DNA of 64,000 bases, from NCBI RefSeq assembly GCF_900106035.1, contig NZ_FNUC01000002.1, positions 1-64,000 of the forward strand, in the 5' to 3' direction. The position numbers and the translations under genes are program-made. Under the pieces are notes generated by a model. That model was not told the origin of the DNA, made no database searches, and saw only the letters and a program-made list of their open reading frames with translations. This document shows positions 19,344 to 28,597 of this stretch, in pieces. The stretch comes from Jiangella alba. GTDB taxonomy: Bacteria; Actinomycetota; Actinomycetes; Jiangellales; Jiangellaceae. Numbering within the stretch: the first letter of the stretch is position 1; every line of letters begins with the position of its first letter.

Positions 19344-20905
19344 CGACAGAGGCTGCTGCGCCGACGACGATGAATCATCGACAGGTGCTGGAGGCGATGT
19401 CCGGGTTGCTGCTCGCCATGTTCGTGGCGATGCTGTCCGGGACGATCGTCGCCAACGCGCTGCCGCGGATCATCGGCGACCTCGGCGGCAACCAGGACCA
19501 GTACACGTGGGTCGTGACGGCGACCCTGCTCGCGGCCACGGCCACCACCCCGATCTGGGGCAAACTGTCCGACCGCATGAACAAGAAGCTGCTCGTGCAG
19601 CTGTCGATCACCGTCTTCGTGATCGGCTCCGTGCTCGCCGGGTTCTCGCAGAGCACCGAGCAGCTGATCGGCTTCCGCGTCCTGCAGGGCCTCGGCCTCG
19701 GCGGGCTGCAGGCGCTCGTGCAGATCGTCATGGCGTCGATCGTCAGCCCGCGCGAACGCGGCCGGTACATGGGGTACTTCGGCGCCGTCATGGCGGTGGC
19801 GACGGTGGGCGGCCCGCTGCTGGGCGGCTTCCTCGTCGACTCCAGCCTCGGCTGGCGCTGGTGCTTCTGGGTCGGCGTCCCGTTCGGCGTCGCCGCGCTG
19901 GTGCTGCTGCAGCGGACGCTGAAGCTGCCGGTGCTCTCGTCCGACACCAGGATCGACTACCTCGGCGCCATGCTGATCCCCGGCGGCATCAGCGTGCTGC
20001 TGATCTGGGTCACGCTGGCCGGGTCGGACTTCGCCTGGATGTCGTGGGCGTCGGCCGCGTTCGTGGCGGGCGGTGTGCTGCTGATCGCCCTGGCGGTGCT
20101 GGTCGAGCGGCGCGCCGTCGACCCCGTGGTGCCGCCGCGGCTGCTGCGTCAGCGCACGATGATCCTCGCGATCATCGCCAGCGTCGCCATCGGCATCGCG
20201 ATGTTCGGCTCGTCGGTCTTCTTCGGCCAGTACTTCCAGATCTCCCGCGGCTACTCGCCGACGGCGGCCGGGCTGCTGACGCTGCCGATGATCGTCGGCC
20301 TGCTGCTCGCGTCGACCATCACCGGACAGCTGGTCACCCGGTTCGGGCGGTGGAAGAGGTTCCTCGTCCTGGGGACGGGGCTGATCGTGGTCGGGCTCGG
20401 GCTGCTGGGCACCATCGACCACTCGACGTCGCTGGTGCTGATCGGCGTCTACATGGCCATCCTGGGCGTCGGCGTCGGGTCGAGCATGCAGAACCTCGTG
20501 CTGGCCGCGCAGAACGGCCTCGACTACCGCGACCTCGGCGCCGGCACGTCCACGGTGACGTTCTTCCGCTCGCTCGGCGGCGCGGCCGGCGTCTCCGTCC
20601 TCGGCGCGATTCTGGCGACGCACGTCACCGACCTCGTCTCCGACGGGCTGGCCGGCATCCCGGGCGCGGGCGCCGCCACCCAGGACGGCGGGTCGACGTC
20701 GCTGGACCTGAGCGGGCTGCCCGGGCCGGTGCGCACCATCGTCGAGCACGCATACGGCGACGCGACGGCGCTGGTGTTCCTCATCTCCGGGGCGATCGCG
20801 CTGGTGGCGTTCGTCGCCGTGCTGTTCATGCGCGAGACGACGCTGCGCACCACGGTGGGCGACGCGGAGCTCGAGGAGCTGGAGGGGGCCGGCGCGCGGG
20901 CATAA
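19340..20905 (+). CDS. MFS drug efflux transporter, DHA2 (14-TM, EmrB/QacA) type
   Basis: A 521-residue membrane protein with about 14 hydrophobic segments. The first helix begins after residue 20; motif A appears as GKLSDRMNKK between TM2 and TM3, and the antiporter motif C-like stretch GGPLLGGFLVD lies in TM5. DHA2 pumps export cationic drugs or lipophilic toxins using the proton gradient. It overlaps the MarR gene by 4 bp. The substrate is not predictable. Confidence 0.9.
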   Translation: MTTEAAAPTTMNHRQVLEAMSGLLLAMFVAMLSGTIVANALPRIIGDLGGNQDQYTWVVTATLLAATATTPIWGKLSDRMNKKLLVQLSITVFVIGSVLAGFSQSTEQLIGFRVLQGLGLGGLQALVQIVMASIVSPRERGRYMGYFGAVMAVATVGGPLLGGFLVDSSLGWRWCFWVGVPFGVAALVLLQRTLKLPVLSSDTRIDYLGAMLIPGGISVLLIWVTLAGSDFAWMSWASAAFVAGGVLLIALAVLVERRAVDPVVPPRLLRQRTMILAIIASVAIGIAMFGSSVFFGQYFQISRGYSPTAAGLLTLPMIVGLLLASTITGQLVTRFGRWKRFLVLGTGLIVVGLGLLGTIDHSTSLVLIGVYMAILGVGVGSSMQNLVLAAQNGLDYRDLGAGTSTVTFFRSLGGAAGVSVLGAILATHVTDLVSDGLAGIPGAGAATQDGGSTSLDLSGLPGPVRTIVEHAYGDATALVFLISGAIALVAFVAVLFMRETTLRTTVGDAELEELEGAGARA

Positions 20906-20943
20906 TGTCGTTGTCAGACGACTTCGAACCCGGGAGAACACGC

Positions 20944-21882
20944 GTGCACCGCTGGACCGATCTCGACCAGGTCCCTCCCGGGTTCGGCCCGTCGGTCGTC
21001 ACCATCGGCAACTTCGACGGCGTCCACCTCGGCCACCGGCAGGTCCTGACCCGCATGGTGGCCGACGCCGCGGCTGCCGGCGCGCAGTCCGTCGCCGTCA
21101 CGTTCGACCCCCACCCGCGCCGGCTGCACCGGCCCGAGGACGCGCCGCCGCTGATCACCGGCGTGCGCGACAAGCTCGAACTGCTCGCGTCCACGGGCCT
21201 CGACGCCGTGCTCGTCCAGCCGTACACCTGGGAGTTCGCCCGCCAGTCGCCGGAGCAGTTCGTCCGCCGCTTCCTGGTTGACGGCCTGCGCGCCGTCACC
21301 GTCGTGGTCGGCCGCGACGTGCGGTTCGGCTGGCAGAACGCGGGCGACCTGTCGACCATGCTGTCGCTGGGGGCCGAGTACGGGTTCAGCGTCGAGGTGA
21401 TCGAGGACGTCAGCACCCCCGACGGCGCCCGCCGCTGGTCGTCGACGTGGGTGCGCGAGCTGCTGCTGGCCGGCGACGTCGCCGGTGCCGCGGAGATCCT
21501 GGGGCGGCCGCACCGCCTGCGCGGCGTCGTCGTCGAGGGCGACAAGCGGGGGCGCGAGCTGGGCTTCCCGACGGCGAACCTCTCGTCCGACGCCGACGGC
21601 CTGGTGCCGGCCGACGGCGTGTACGCGGGCTGGCTGTCGCGTGCGTCCGGCGACCGGCTCCCGGCCGCCATCTCGATCGGGACGAACCCGACGTTCGCCG
21701 GCGACTCGCGGCGGGTGGAGGCGTACGTGCTCGGCCGCACCGACCTCGACCTCTACGGCGACGAGATCCTGCTCGAGTTCGTCGAGCGCCTGCGCCCCAC
21801 CCTCAAGTTCGACTCCGTCGACGACCTCGTCGCCACCATGCACGACGACGCCGCCAAAGCCCGCGTCGTCCTGAGCGCCTAG
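20944..21882 (+). CDS. ribF: bifunctional riboflavin kinase / FMN adenylyltransferase
   Basis: Makes FMN and FAD from riboflavin. Of 312 residues, the N-terminal adenylyltransferase domain has GNFDGVHLGH (22-31) and the ISTPDG-like WSSTWVRELL motif; the C-terminal kinase domain has GRELGFPTANL and the YLF-type DLYGDEILLEFVERLRP. GTG 20944 follows GGGAGA and gives the usual length; ATG 20905 would add 13 residues. A TAATGT at 20903-20908 may be the -10 box. The stop overlaps that of the convergent GNAT within the palindrome GCGCCTAGGCGC (21875-21886). Confidence 0.95.
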   Translation: MHRWTDLDQVPPGFGPSVVTIGNFDGVHLGHRQVLTRMVADAAAAGAQSVAVTFDPHPRRLHRPEDAPPLITGVRDKLELLASTGLDAVLVQPYTWEFARQSPEQFVRRFLVDGLRAVTVVVGRDVRFGWQNAGDLSTMLSLGAEYGFSVEVIEDVSTPDGARRWSSTWVRELLLAGDVAGAAEILGRPHRLRGVVVEGDKRGRELGFPTANLSSDADGLVPADGVYAGWLSRASGDRLPAAISIGTNPTFAGDSRRVEAYVLGRTDLDLYGDEILLEFVERLRPTLKFDSVDDLVATMHDDAAKARVVLSA

Positions 21883-21886
21883 GCGC
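21875..21886. terminator. palindrome at overlapping convergent stop codons
   Basis: GCGCCTAGGCGC is a perfect 12-bp palindrome containing both stop codons (ribF TAG and the GNAT TAG on the other strand). It might help end transcription from both sides, although a stem with no loop is weak. Confidence 0.3.
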
Positions 21887-22436
21887 CCGGGACGCGGCTC
21901 GGGCCGGGGAAGTCGCCACGCACCGCGTCCATCACCACCTCGTCGCACGGCTCGCCGCGCCACCAGCCGGCCTGCCGCAGCCGTCCGGCCGGCCGGAAGC
22001 CGGCGCGTTCGTAGGCGCGGATCGCGCGCGTGTTCGGCGCCAGCACCTTGAGCCACACCATCCGCAGCGCCGCCAGGTGGAAGCCCCAGTCGAGGGTGAG
22101 GGTGGTCGCCTCGGCGGCGAGTCCGTGGCCGCGCGCCTCCGGCGCCAGAAGCATGACGAACTCCGCCGTCCGCACCGCGGGGTCGACCCGCAGCACCGTC
22201 AGGCCCACCGGCGCGCTGTCGTCCAGCCGCACCACCTCGAACCCCGCCCGCCGGTCGTCGCGCGCCTGCGCCTCGTACCCCGCCGCCCTCGTCTCGATGC
22301 TCTGCGGCAGCTGGGTGCCGTACCCGAGGATGGTCGCCGGATCGTTCTCCCAGCGGTGGTACTCCGCCACGTGCGCGGCCGTCGTCAGGGCCAGGCCCAG
22401 CCGCTCGCCACGGAGCAGCATCCGTTCGTCCGTCAC
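21879..22436 (-). CDS. GNAT N-acetyltransferase (RimJ/RimL-like)
   Basis: A 185-residue acetyltransferase: [27 protein letters not shown] at the start, the acetyl-CoA loop in [14 protein letters not shown], and [36 protein letters not shown] at the end, the usual pattern of RimJ/RimL and related GNATs. GTG 22436 is 7 nt downstream of minus-strand TAGGCT (22444-22449), so the mRNA is probably leaderless. The substrate is unknown (protein N-terminus or amino compound). Confidence 0.85.
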   Translation of the reverse strand: MTDERMLLRGERLGLALTTAAHVAEYHRWENDPATILGYGTQLPQSIETRAAGYEAQARDDRRAGFEVVRLDDSAPVGLTVLRVDPAVRTAEFVMLLAPEARGHGLAAEATTLTLDWGFHLAALRMVWLKVLAPNTRAIRAYERAGFRPAGRLRQAGWWRGEPCDEVVMDAVRGDFPGPSRVPGA

Positions 22437-22443
22437 GGCCGTC

Positions 22444-22449
22444 AGCCTA
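22444..22449 (-). promoter_or_regulatory. -10 box of a predicted leaderless promoter (GNAT)
   Basis: Minus-strand TAGGCT ends 7 nt before GTG 22436. It lies just before the 3' end of the upstream methyltransferase gene. Confidence 0.45.
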
Positions 22450-23244
22450 GGCAGTGCGCGCGGCGAGCGCCGTCGTGAACCGGGCACCCGTAGTGATCAC
22501 CAGCGTCCCGTCGGCCTGCCGGGCCGGCGCGAGCGCCTCGGCGACGGCGGCACGGGCGGCCGGGAGGTCCGCCGGTGCGATGCGCTCGAGCGCGCCGCGA
22601 TACCCCACCGACCACGCCCAGTCCCACCACTGGCCGGCGTCGCGGAAGCGGACCGCGACGGCGACGTCATCGACCACGACGTCGGTGAAGCCGGCCGCCG
22701 CGACCATGGCGGCCAGCGCGGCCGGATCGTCGAACACGTCCGGCACGTCCGCGCCGAGACCCGCCCTGCGGCGCAGCCGGCGCCGGGCCTCCTCGGCGCG
22801 CGGGTCGGGCGGACCGTAACTGCTGGCGGCGAGGCGCCCGCCGGGCACGAGCGCCGAACGGTACGACCGCAGCGCGGCCGCCGGATCCGGCAGCAGGAAC
22901 AGCATGAAGCCGGCGAGGACGGCGTCGACGCTCGCGGGCGCAAGGCCCGGCGCGGCGGCGTCGCCGACCCGGACCGTCGCGTGCGCGAGCCCGCGCGCCG
23001 CGAGATCGGCGGCCGTCAGCTCGACCATCGCGGGGGAGAGGTCGACGCCGGTGACGCGCCCGGTCCCGCCCACGGCCGCGGCGGCCGGGAGCAGCACGTG
23101 GCCGCGCCCGGTGCCGACGTCGAGGACGCGGTCACCCGGCCGCAGCCCGGCCCGTGCCACCAGCTCGCGGCCGAGCGGCGCGAAGAAGTCGACGCCGGTA
23201 CGCTCGTACCCGGCCGCAGCGCGGTCCCAGATCCCGCCGTTCAC
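22447..23244 (-). CDS. class I SAM-dependent methyltransferase
   Basis: A 265-residue Rossmann methyltransferase: motif [14 protein letters not shown] (about 40-52), then [27 protein letters not shown] and LVPGGRL in the expected order. The C-terminal 100 residues hold [17 protein letters not shown], seen in UbiE/Coq5-like small-molecule methyltransferases. GTG 23244 is chosen because minus-strand TAGGGT (23252-23257) ends 7 nt before it. The 3' end abuts the GNAT promoter. The substrate is unknown. Confidence 0.84.
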   Translation of the reverse strand: MNGGIWDRAAAGYERTGVDFFAPLGRELVARAGLRPGDRVLDVGTGRGHVLLPAAAAVGGTGRVTGVDLSPAMVELTAADLAARGLAHATVRVGDAAAPGLAPASVDAVLAGFMLFLLPDPAAALRSYRSALVPGGRLAASSYGPPDPRAEEARRRLRRRAGLGADVPDVFDDPAALAAMVAAAGFTDVVVDDVAVAVRFRDAGQWWDWAWSVGYRGALERIAPADLPAARAAVAEALAPARQADGTLVITTGARFTTALAARTA

Positions 23245-23251
23245 GCCGACC

Positions 23252-23257
23252 ACCCTA
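23252..23257 (-). promoter_or_regulatory. -10 box of a predicted leaderless promoter (methyltransferase)
   Basis: Minus-strand TAGGGT ends 7 nt before GTG 23244. It is divergent from the rpsO promoter region, where TTGGGT (23265-23270) and TATCCT (23290-23295) are candidate elements with 19-bp spacing. Confidence 0.45.
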
Positions 23258-23382
23258 GAGCCGATTGGGTTCTGGCTGGGCCGCGCTGGTATCCTTGGCG
23301 CCGCCGTCAGAACGGCCGCGGTTTCATAGTGCACCGGTGGACATGCCCGGATGCGCCGCGCAACGATTCGACAAGGAGTCCC

Positions 23383-23652
23383 GTGCCGACCGACACGAAG
23401 ACCAAGCAGGCCATCATCGCCGACCACGCTCGTGGTGACGGCGACACGGGCTCGCCCGAGGTGCAGATCGCGCTGCTCACGCACCGCATCAACCACCTCA
23501 CCGAGCACCTGAAGGTGCACAAGCACGACCACCACAGCCGCCGCGGGCTGCTGCTGCTGGTCGGGCAGCGCCGCCGGCTGCTCAAGTACCTGCAGCGGGT
23601 CGACATCGCGCGCTACCGTGCGCTGATCGAGAAGCTCGGCCTGCGCCGATGA
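23383..23652 (+). CDS. rpsO: 30S ribosomal protein uS15
   Basis: The 89-residue ribosomal protein S15 binds 16S rRNA and makes bridge B4 with the 50S subunit. The family pattern is plain: [49 protein letters not shown] and the C-terminal [15 protein letters not shown] 23383 is preceded by AAGGAG. It is followed by pnp, as in most bacteria, with a strong hairpin between them. Confidence 0.98.
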   Translation: MPTDTKTKQAIIADHARGDGDTGSPEVQIALLTHRINHLTEHLKVHKHDHHSRRGLLLLVGQRRRLLKYLQRVDIARYRALIEKLGLRR

Positions 23653-23663
23653 GCTGACGCCGT

Positions 23664-23694
23664 GGGAGCGGACTCCGAGACCGGATCCGCTCCC
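23664..23694 (+). terminator. hairpin between rpsO and pnp
   Basis: GGGAGCGGA (23664-23672) and TCCGCTCCC (23686-23694) form a 9-bp stem with a 13-nt loop, 11 bp after the rpsO stop. It may be a terminator or, as known between rpsO and pnp in E. coli, a processing and stability site. The following 180 bp up to pnp hold no gene and probably form the pnp leader. Confidence 0.65.
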
Positions 23695-23877
23695 TCGGCC
23701 TATCAGCCGCCGGCACACAATTGAACAACGCCCAACCGATCAGGGCGGCCGTCTTGAACGCGGCAGGCCGGTCCTCGGTTGTGGCCCTCGGGAACAGACC
23801 CGCGGGCTTCCATCGAAGACCGGCGCGTACGAGATCTCATTCGAGCGGCCTCCCGCCACGCTCCAGGAGGACGACCC

Positions 23878-26097
23878 ATGTCGGGTCCGCAGATTCACAG
23901 CGCCGAAGCCGTTATCGACAACGGCAGGTTCGGCACCCACACCATTCGCTTCGAGACCGGTCAGCTCGCCCAGCAGGCGGCCGGCTCCGCCGTCGTCTAC
24001 CTCGACGACGAGACCATGCTGCTCTCCGCCACCACGGTGTCGAAGAACCCGAAGGACCACCTCGACTTCTTCCCGCTTACGGTCGACGTCGAGGAGCGCA
24101 TGTACGCCGCGGGCCGCATCCCCGGCTCGTTCTTCCGCCGCGAGGGCCGGCCCAGCGAGGAGGCCATCCTCACCTGCCGGCTCACCGACCGGCCGCTGCG
24201 CCCGTCGTTCGCGAAGGGCCTGCGCAACGAGGTCCAGGTCGTCATGACCATCATGTCGCTGCACCCGGACCACCTGTACGACGTCGTCGCCATCAACGCC
24301 GCGTCCGCGTCCACCCAGCTCTCCGGCCTGCCGTTCTCCGGCCCCGTCGGCGCCGTCCGGGTCGCGCTGATCGAGGACCAGTGGGTCGGCTTCCCGAACC
24401 ACTCGCAGCTGTCCGAGGCGGTCTTCGACATGGTCGTGGCCGGCCGGGTGCTGCCCGACGGCGACGTCGCCATCATGATGGTCGAGGCCGAGTCGACGGC
24501 CGAGACGTGGGGCCTGGTCCAGGCCGGCCGCACCGCGCCGACCGAAGAGGTCGTCGCCGCCGGGCTCGAGGCGTCGAAGCCGTTCATCACCGCGCTGGCC
24601 AACGCCCAGAAGCAGCTCGCCGACGTCGCCGCGAAGGAGACCGCCGAGTTCCCGGTCTTCCTCGACTACACCGACGAGGTCTACGCCGCCGTCGAGGCCG
24701 CCTCGCGCGACGAGCTGGCCAAGGCGCTCACGATCGCCGCCAAGCAGGAGCGCGAGCAGCGCCTCGACGAGCTCAAGGCCGAGGTCAAGGAGCGTCTGGC
24801 CGAGCAGTTCGAGGGCCAGGAGGGCCAGGTCAGCGCCGCGTTCCGGTCCGTCACCAAGGCGGTCGTCCGCGAGCGCGTGCTGCGCGACCAGGTCCGCATC
24901 GACGGCCGCGGCCTCACCGACATCCGCACGCTGTCGGCCGAGGTCGGCCCCATTCCGCGGGCGCACGGCTCGGCGCTGTTCGAGCGCGGCGAGACGCAGA
25001 TCCTCGGCGTCAGCACGCTGAACATGCTCAGCATGGAGCAGAAGCTCGACACCCTCTCGCCCGAGACGTCGAAGCGCTACATGCACAACTACAACTTCCC
25101 GCCGTACTCCACCGGCGAGACCGGCCGCGTCGGCTCGCCGAAGCGGCGCGAGATCGGCCACGGCGCGCTCGCCGAGCGGGCGCTGCTGCCGGTCCTGCCG
25201 GCCCGCGAGGAGTTCCCGTACGCCATCCGGCAGGTCTCCGAGGCGCTCGGCTCGAACGGCTCGACGTCCATGGGCTCGGTCTGCGCGTCCACGATGTCGC
25301 TGCTCAACGCCGGTGTGCCGCTGCGCGCGCCGGTCGCCGGCATCGCCATGGGGCTGATCTCCGGTGAGGTCGACGGCGAGCAGCGCTACGTCACGCTCAC
25401 CGACATCCTCGGTGCCGAGGACGCCTACGGCGACATGGACTTCAAGGTCGCCGGCACGCGCGAGTTCGTCACGGCGCTGCAGCTCGACACCAAGCTCGAC
25501 GGCATCCCGGCGTCCGTGCTGGCCGCCGCGCTGCAGCAGGCTCGCGACGCCCGCCTGACGATCCTCGACGTCATGTCCGAGGCCATCGCGGTGCCGGACG
25601 AGATGAGCCCCTACGCGCCGCGGATCATCTCCATCAAGATCCCGGTCGACCAGATCGGCGCGGTCATCGGCCCCAAGGGCAAGGTGATCAACCAGATCCA
25701 GGACGACACCGGCGCCGAGATCGCCATCGAGGACGACGGCACCATCTTCATCGGCGCCACCGACGGCCCGTCCGCCGACGCCGCGCGCAACGCCATCAAC
25801 GCCATCGCCAACCCGACGATGCCCGAGGTCGGCGAGCGCTACCTCGGCACCGTCGTCAAGACGACGAGCTTCGGCGCGTTCGTCTCGCTGCTGCCGGGCA
25901 AGGACGGCCTGGTGCACATCTCCAAGTTGCGTGCCCTCGCGGGCGGCAAGCGGGTCGAGAACGTCGACGACGTCGTCTCGGTCGGGCAGAAGATCCAGGT
26001 CGAGATCACCGAGATCGACGACCGCGGCAAGCTCGCCCTGACGCCGATCGTCGAGGAGGAGACTCCCGCGGCCGTCGACGAGGCGACTGAGTCCTGA
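23878..26097 (+). CDS. pnp: polyribonucleotide nucleotidyltransferase (PNPase)
   Basis: A 739-residue phosphorolytic 3'-5' exoribonuclease (guanosine pentaphosphate synthetase I in actinobacteria). Two RNase PH domains (about 10-230 and 330-560) flank a helical domain; the second has SDGSST-type [15 protein letters not shown]. They are followed by KH ([12 protein letters not shown]) and S1 ([32 protein letters not shown]). ATG 23878 is preceded by AGGAGG. The long leader upstream would be the site of autoregulation if it exists here. Confidence 0.97.
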   Translation: MSGPQIHSAEAVIDNGRFGTHTIRFETGQLAQQAAGSAVVYLDDETMLLSATTVSKNPKDHLDFFPLTVDVEERMYAAGRIPGSFFRREGRPSEEAILTCRLTDRPLRPSFAKGLRNEVQVVMTIMSLHPDHLYDVVAINAASASTQLSGLPFSGPVGAVRVALIEDQWVGFPNHSQLSEAVFDMVVAGRVLPDGDVAIMMVEAESTAETWGLVQAGRTAPTEEVVAAGLEASKPFITALANAQKQLADVAAKETAEFPVFLDYTDEVYAAVEAASRDELAKALTIAAKQEREQRLDELKAEVKERLAEQFEGQEGQVSAAFRSVTKAVVRERVLRDQVRIDGRGLTDIRTLSAEVGPIPRAHGSALFERGETQILGVSTLNMLSMEQKLDTLSPETSKRYMHNYNFPPYSTGETGRVGSPKRREIGHGALAERALLPVLPAREEFPYAIRQVSEALGSNGSTSMGSVCASTMSLLNAGVPLRAPVAGIAMGLISGEVDGEQRYVTLTDILGAEDAYGDMDFKVAGTREFVTALQLDTKLDGIPASVLAAALQQARDARLTILDVMSEAIAVPDEMSPYAPRIISIKIPVDQIGAVIGPKGKVINQIQDDTGAEIAIEDDGTIFIGATDGPSADAARNAINAIANPTMPEVGERYLGTVVKTTSFGAFVSLLPGKDGLVHISKLRALAGGKRVENVDDVVSVGQKIQVEITEIDDRGKLALTPIVEEETPAAVDEATES

Positions 26098-26104
26098 CGG
26101 TCGC

Positions 26105-27424
26105 GTGACCACCACGTCGACACGGACGCTGCTGGGGGAGGACGAGGGCGGACTGGTCCGCCGTACCGTCCTCCCCGGCGGGCTGCGCATCGTCACCGAG
26201 GCCGTCCCGACGGTCCGGTCGGTCGCCTTCGGCGTCTGGGTGGGGGTCGGCTCGGTCGACGAGCTGCCCACCCAGGCCGGCGCGACGCACTACCTCGAGC
26301 ACCTGCTGTTCAAGGGGACGCCGAAGCGCACCGCGCTGGACATCTCGGCCGCCATCGAGTCCGTCGGCGGTGAGATCAACGCGTTCACCGCCAAGGAGTT
26401 CACCTGCTACTACGCGCGGGTGCTCGACACCGACCTGCCGCTGGCGGTCGACGTCGTGGCCGACATGGTCACGTCGTCGCTGATCACGCCGGCCGACGTC
26501 GAGAGCGAGCGCGAGGTCGTCCTCGAAGAGATCGCCATGCGCGACGACGACCCGTCCGACGCCGTGCACGACCTCCTGGCCGGGCACATGTGGGGCGACA
26601 GCCCGCTGGGCCGGTCCATCCTGGGCACGGTCGACAGCATCAACGGCATGGCCCGCGACACCGTCAACGACTACTACCGGCAGCACTACCTGGCCCGGAA
26701 CATGGTCGTCGCGGTGGCCGGGAACGTGCGCCACGACGACGTCGTCGCGCTGGTCGAGAAGGCGTTCGGCGCGGCCGGCTTCCTCGACGGCGACGACGAG
26801 CCGGCGGCGCCGCGCACCGGTGGGGTCGCGCCGTCGTCCGGTCAGGGCGTCACGCTGCTGCACCGGCCGACCGAGCAGGCCAACGTCGTGCTCGCGGTGC
26901 CCGGGCTGGCCCGCAACGACGAGCGCCGGTTCGCGCTCGGCGTGCTGAACGCGGCGCTCGGCGGCGGTATGTCGTCGCGGCTGTTCCAGGAGGTCCGAGA
27001 GCGGCGCGGGCTGGCGTACTCGGTCTACTCGTACGCCGCGCAGCACGCGGCGGCCGGGCTGCTCGGCGTCTACGTCGGCTGCCAGCCGAAGAAGGTCGAC
27101 CAGGTGCTGGAGCTGTGCCGCGCCGTGCTGGCCGAGGTCGTCAGCGGCGGCATCACGACCGAGGAGCTGGAGCGCGGCAAGGGGCAGGCCCGCGGCGGGC
27201 TGGTGCTCGGGCTCGAGGACACCAGCGCCCGGATGAGCCGGCTGGCCAAGGCCGAGCTGGTCTACGACGAGCTGCCCAGCCTCGACCAACTGCTCGCGCG
27301 GGTCGAGGCCGTCACGATCGACCAGGTCACCGACCTCGCCCGGGCGTTGTTGCCGGCCTCGCCGACGCTCGCCGTCGTCGGGCCGTTCGAGTCCGCCGGC
27401 CGGTTCGAGGCTGTGCTGGGCTGA
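26105..27424 (+). CDS. M16 family zinc peptidase (PepR-like)
   Basis: A 439-residue inverzincin. The HxxEH zinc motif is HYLEH (residues 62-66) and the distal Glu lies in EREVVLEEIAMRDDDP about 76 residues later; the C-terminal half has the R/Y pair region ERRGLAYSVYSY. These are features of an active M16B protease such as mitochondrial processing peptidase beta or mycobacterial PepR, which also follows the PNPase gene. GTG 26105 is 7 nt after pnp. It overlaps the next gene by one base. Confidence 0.93.
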   Translation: MTTTSTRTLLGEDEGGLVRRTVLPGGLRIVTEAVPTVRSVAFGVWVGVGSVDELPTQAGATHYLEHLLFKGTPKRTALDISAAIESVGGEINAFTAKEFTCYYARVLDTDLPLAVDVVADMVTSSLITPADVESEREVVLEEIAMRDDDPSDAVHDLLAGHMWGDSPLGRSILGTVDSINGMARDTVNDYYRQHYLARNMVVAVAGNVRHDDVVALVEKAFGAAGFLDGDDEPAAPRTGGVAPSSGQGVTLLHRPTEQANVVLAVPGLARNDERRFALGVLNAALGGGMSSRLFQEVRERRGLAYSVYSYAAQHAAAGLLGVYVGCQPKKVDQVLELCRAVLAEVVSGGITTEELERGKGQARGGLVLGLEDTSARMSRLAKAELVYDELPSLDQLLARVEAVTIDQVTDLARALLPASPTLAVVGPFESAGRFEAVLG

Positions 27425-28200
27425 TGGCGTCGTCGCCGCGCGAGCTGCTGTATCGGTGGTACGCGCGGCGGCTGACGGCGTCGCTGGCCGGCGGCCGGTT
27501 GCCGCGGCACGTCGCCGTCGTCATGGACGGCAACCGGCGCTGGGCCCGCGCGGCCGGCTACGCCGACCCGTCGATCGGGCACCGGTTCGGCGCCGAGCAC
27601 GTCGACCACCTGCTCGGCTGGTGCTCGGGCGTCGGCATCGGGCACGTGACGGTGTACGTGGCGTCGGCCGACAACCTGCGCAAACGCGACTCCGACGAGG
27701 TCGACCACCTCATGCGGATGGTCGAGGAGGTCGTCGCGCTGCGGCTGGCCGACCCCGCGCACGAGTGGCGGCTGCACGTCGCCGGACGGCTCGACCTGCT
27801 GCCCGACTCCACCCGGCTGGCGTTGAAGCGGGCCGTCGCGGAGACCGCCGGGCGGACGGGTCCGGCGCTGACGGTCGCGATCGGCTACGACGGCCGCCAG
27901 GAGATCGTCGACGCCGTCCGTTCCTACGTCGACGAGGCCGAGCTGGCCGGGGCGGCCCCGTCCGTCGCGGAGCTCGCCGACCGCCTCACCCCCGACGACA
28001 TCGCCCGGCACCTGTACACCCACGGCCAGCCCGAACCCGACCTCGTCATCCGCACCAGCGGCGAGCAGCGGCTGTCCGGCTTCCTGCTGTGGCAGTCGAC
28101 CCAGGCCGAGCTGTACTTCTGCGACGCCTACTGGCCCGGCTTCCGCCAGGTCGACTTCCTGCGGGCGCTGCGGACGTACGCGCGGCGGGCCCGCCCGTAG
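27424..28200 (+). CDS. cis-prenyltransferase (isoprenyl / undecaprenyl diphosphate synthase family)
   Basis: A 258-residue UppS-family enzyme that adds isopentenyl diphosphate in Z configuration. Conserved: VVMDGNRRWAR (33-43, catalytic Asp35), the ASADNLRK-RDSDEV region, and near the C-terminus DLVIRTSGEQRLSGFLLWQ and AELYFCDAYWPGF. The N-terminal YRWYARRL resembles actinobacterial short-chain Z-prenyl synthases more than housekeeping UppS, so it may make Z,E-farnesyl diphosphate rather than the C50-C55 lipid carrier (inference). The start overlaps the peptidase stop by 1 nt. Confidence 0.88.
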   Translation: MASSPRELLYRWYARRLTASLAGGRLPRHVAVVMDGNRRWARAAGYADPSIGHRFGAEHVDHLLGWCSGVGIGHVTVYVASADNLRKRDSDEVDHLMRMVEEVVALRLADPAHEWRLHVAGRLDLLPDSTRLALKRAVAETAGRTGPALTVAIGYDGRQEIVDAVRSYVDEAELAGAAPSVAELADRLTPDDIARHLYTHGQPEPDLVIRTSGEQRLSGFLLWQSTQAELYFCDAYWPGFRQVDFLRALRTYARRARP

Positions 28201-28219
28201 TGGCCGGGAGCATCGCGGC

Positions 28220-28597
28220 ATGACCACGCGGTTCACGGGCGACCTGCCGGGACCGGACGGTCTGTTCGAGTTCCCGCGGCTGTCGCGGTTCTTCGCCGAC
28301 GACGATCACCGCGCCTTCCTGATCCACTCCCACGGTCAGCTGGCGGGTTTCTGCCTGGTCCGGCCGTTCGACGACGGGGCGAGCTTCATCCACGCGTTCT
28401 TCGTCGTTCGTGCCCTGCGGCGTCATGGTGTCGGCCTGGCGGCCGCCACCGAGCTGCTGCGGTCCGGCGGGGGACGCTGGGTCATCGCCTTCGTGGAGCA
28501 GAACGCTCCGGCTAACCCTCCGCGTGCAGCCGCCGGCCGTGCGCGACCACGTCGTCGACCAGCGCCTCGACGTGTTCGGCCTCGGTGCGGTAGCTGA
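28220..28597 (+). CDS. GNAT acetyltransferase, C-terminally truncated
   Basis: The first 90 residues or so read as a GNAT (LAGFCLVRPFDDGASFIHAFFVVRALRRHGVGLAAATELLRS, then WVIAFVEQNAPA). The usual last strand, NxxARRFWRR, is missing. Instead the frame runs on for about 35 Arg/Pro-rich residues antisense to the end of the convergent decarboxylase gene, with an 86-bp overlap. It is probably a decayed gene whose 3' end was lost or overwritten, or a marginally functional short form. Confidence 0.55.
   Translation: MTTRFTGDLPGPDGLFEFPRLSRFFADDDHRAFLIHSHGQLAGFCLVRPFDDGASFIHAFFVVRALRRHGVGLAAATELLRSGGGRWVIAFVEQNAPANPPRAAAGRARPRRRPAPRRVRPRCGS

Noticed and set aside
20905-21882. ribF starting at ATG 20905
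   Set aside because: It would overlap the MFS stop, has no ribosome-binding site and adds residues not seen in the family; GTG 20944 has a good GGGAGA site.
24000-26271. Long minus-strand open frame over pnp and the M16 peptidase start
   Set aside because: Shadow frame of pnp, with repetitive Arg/Asp-rich translation and no recognisable domain.
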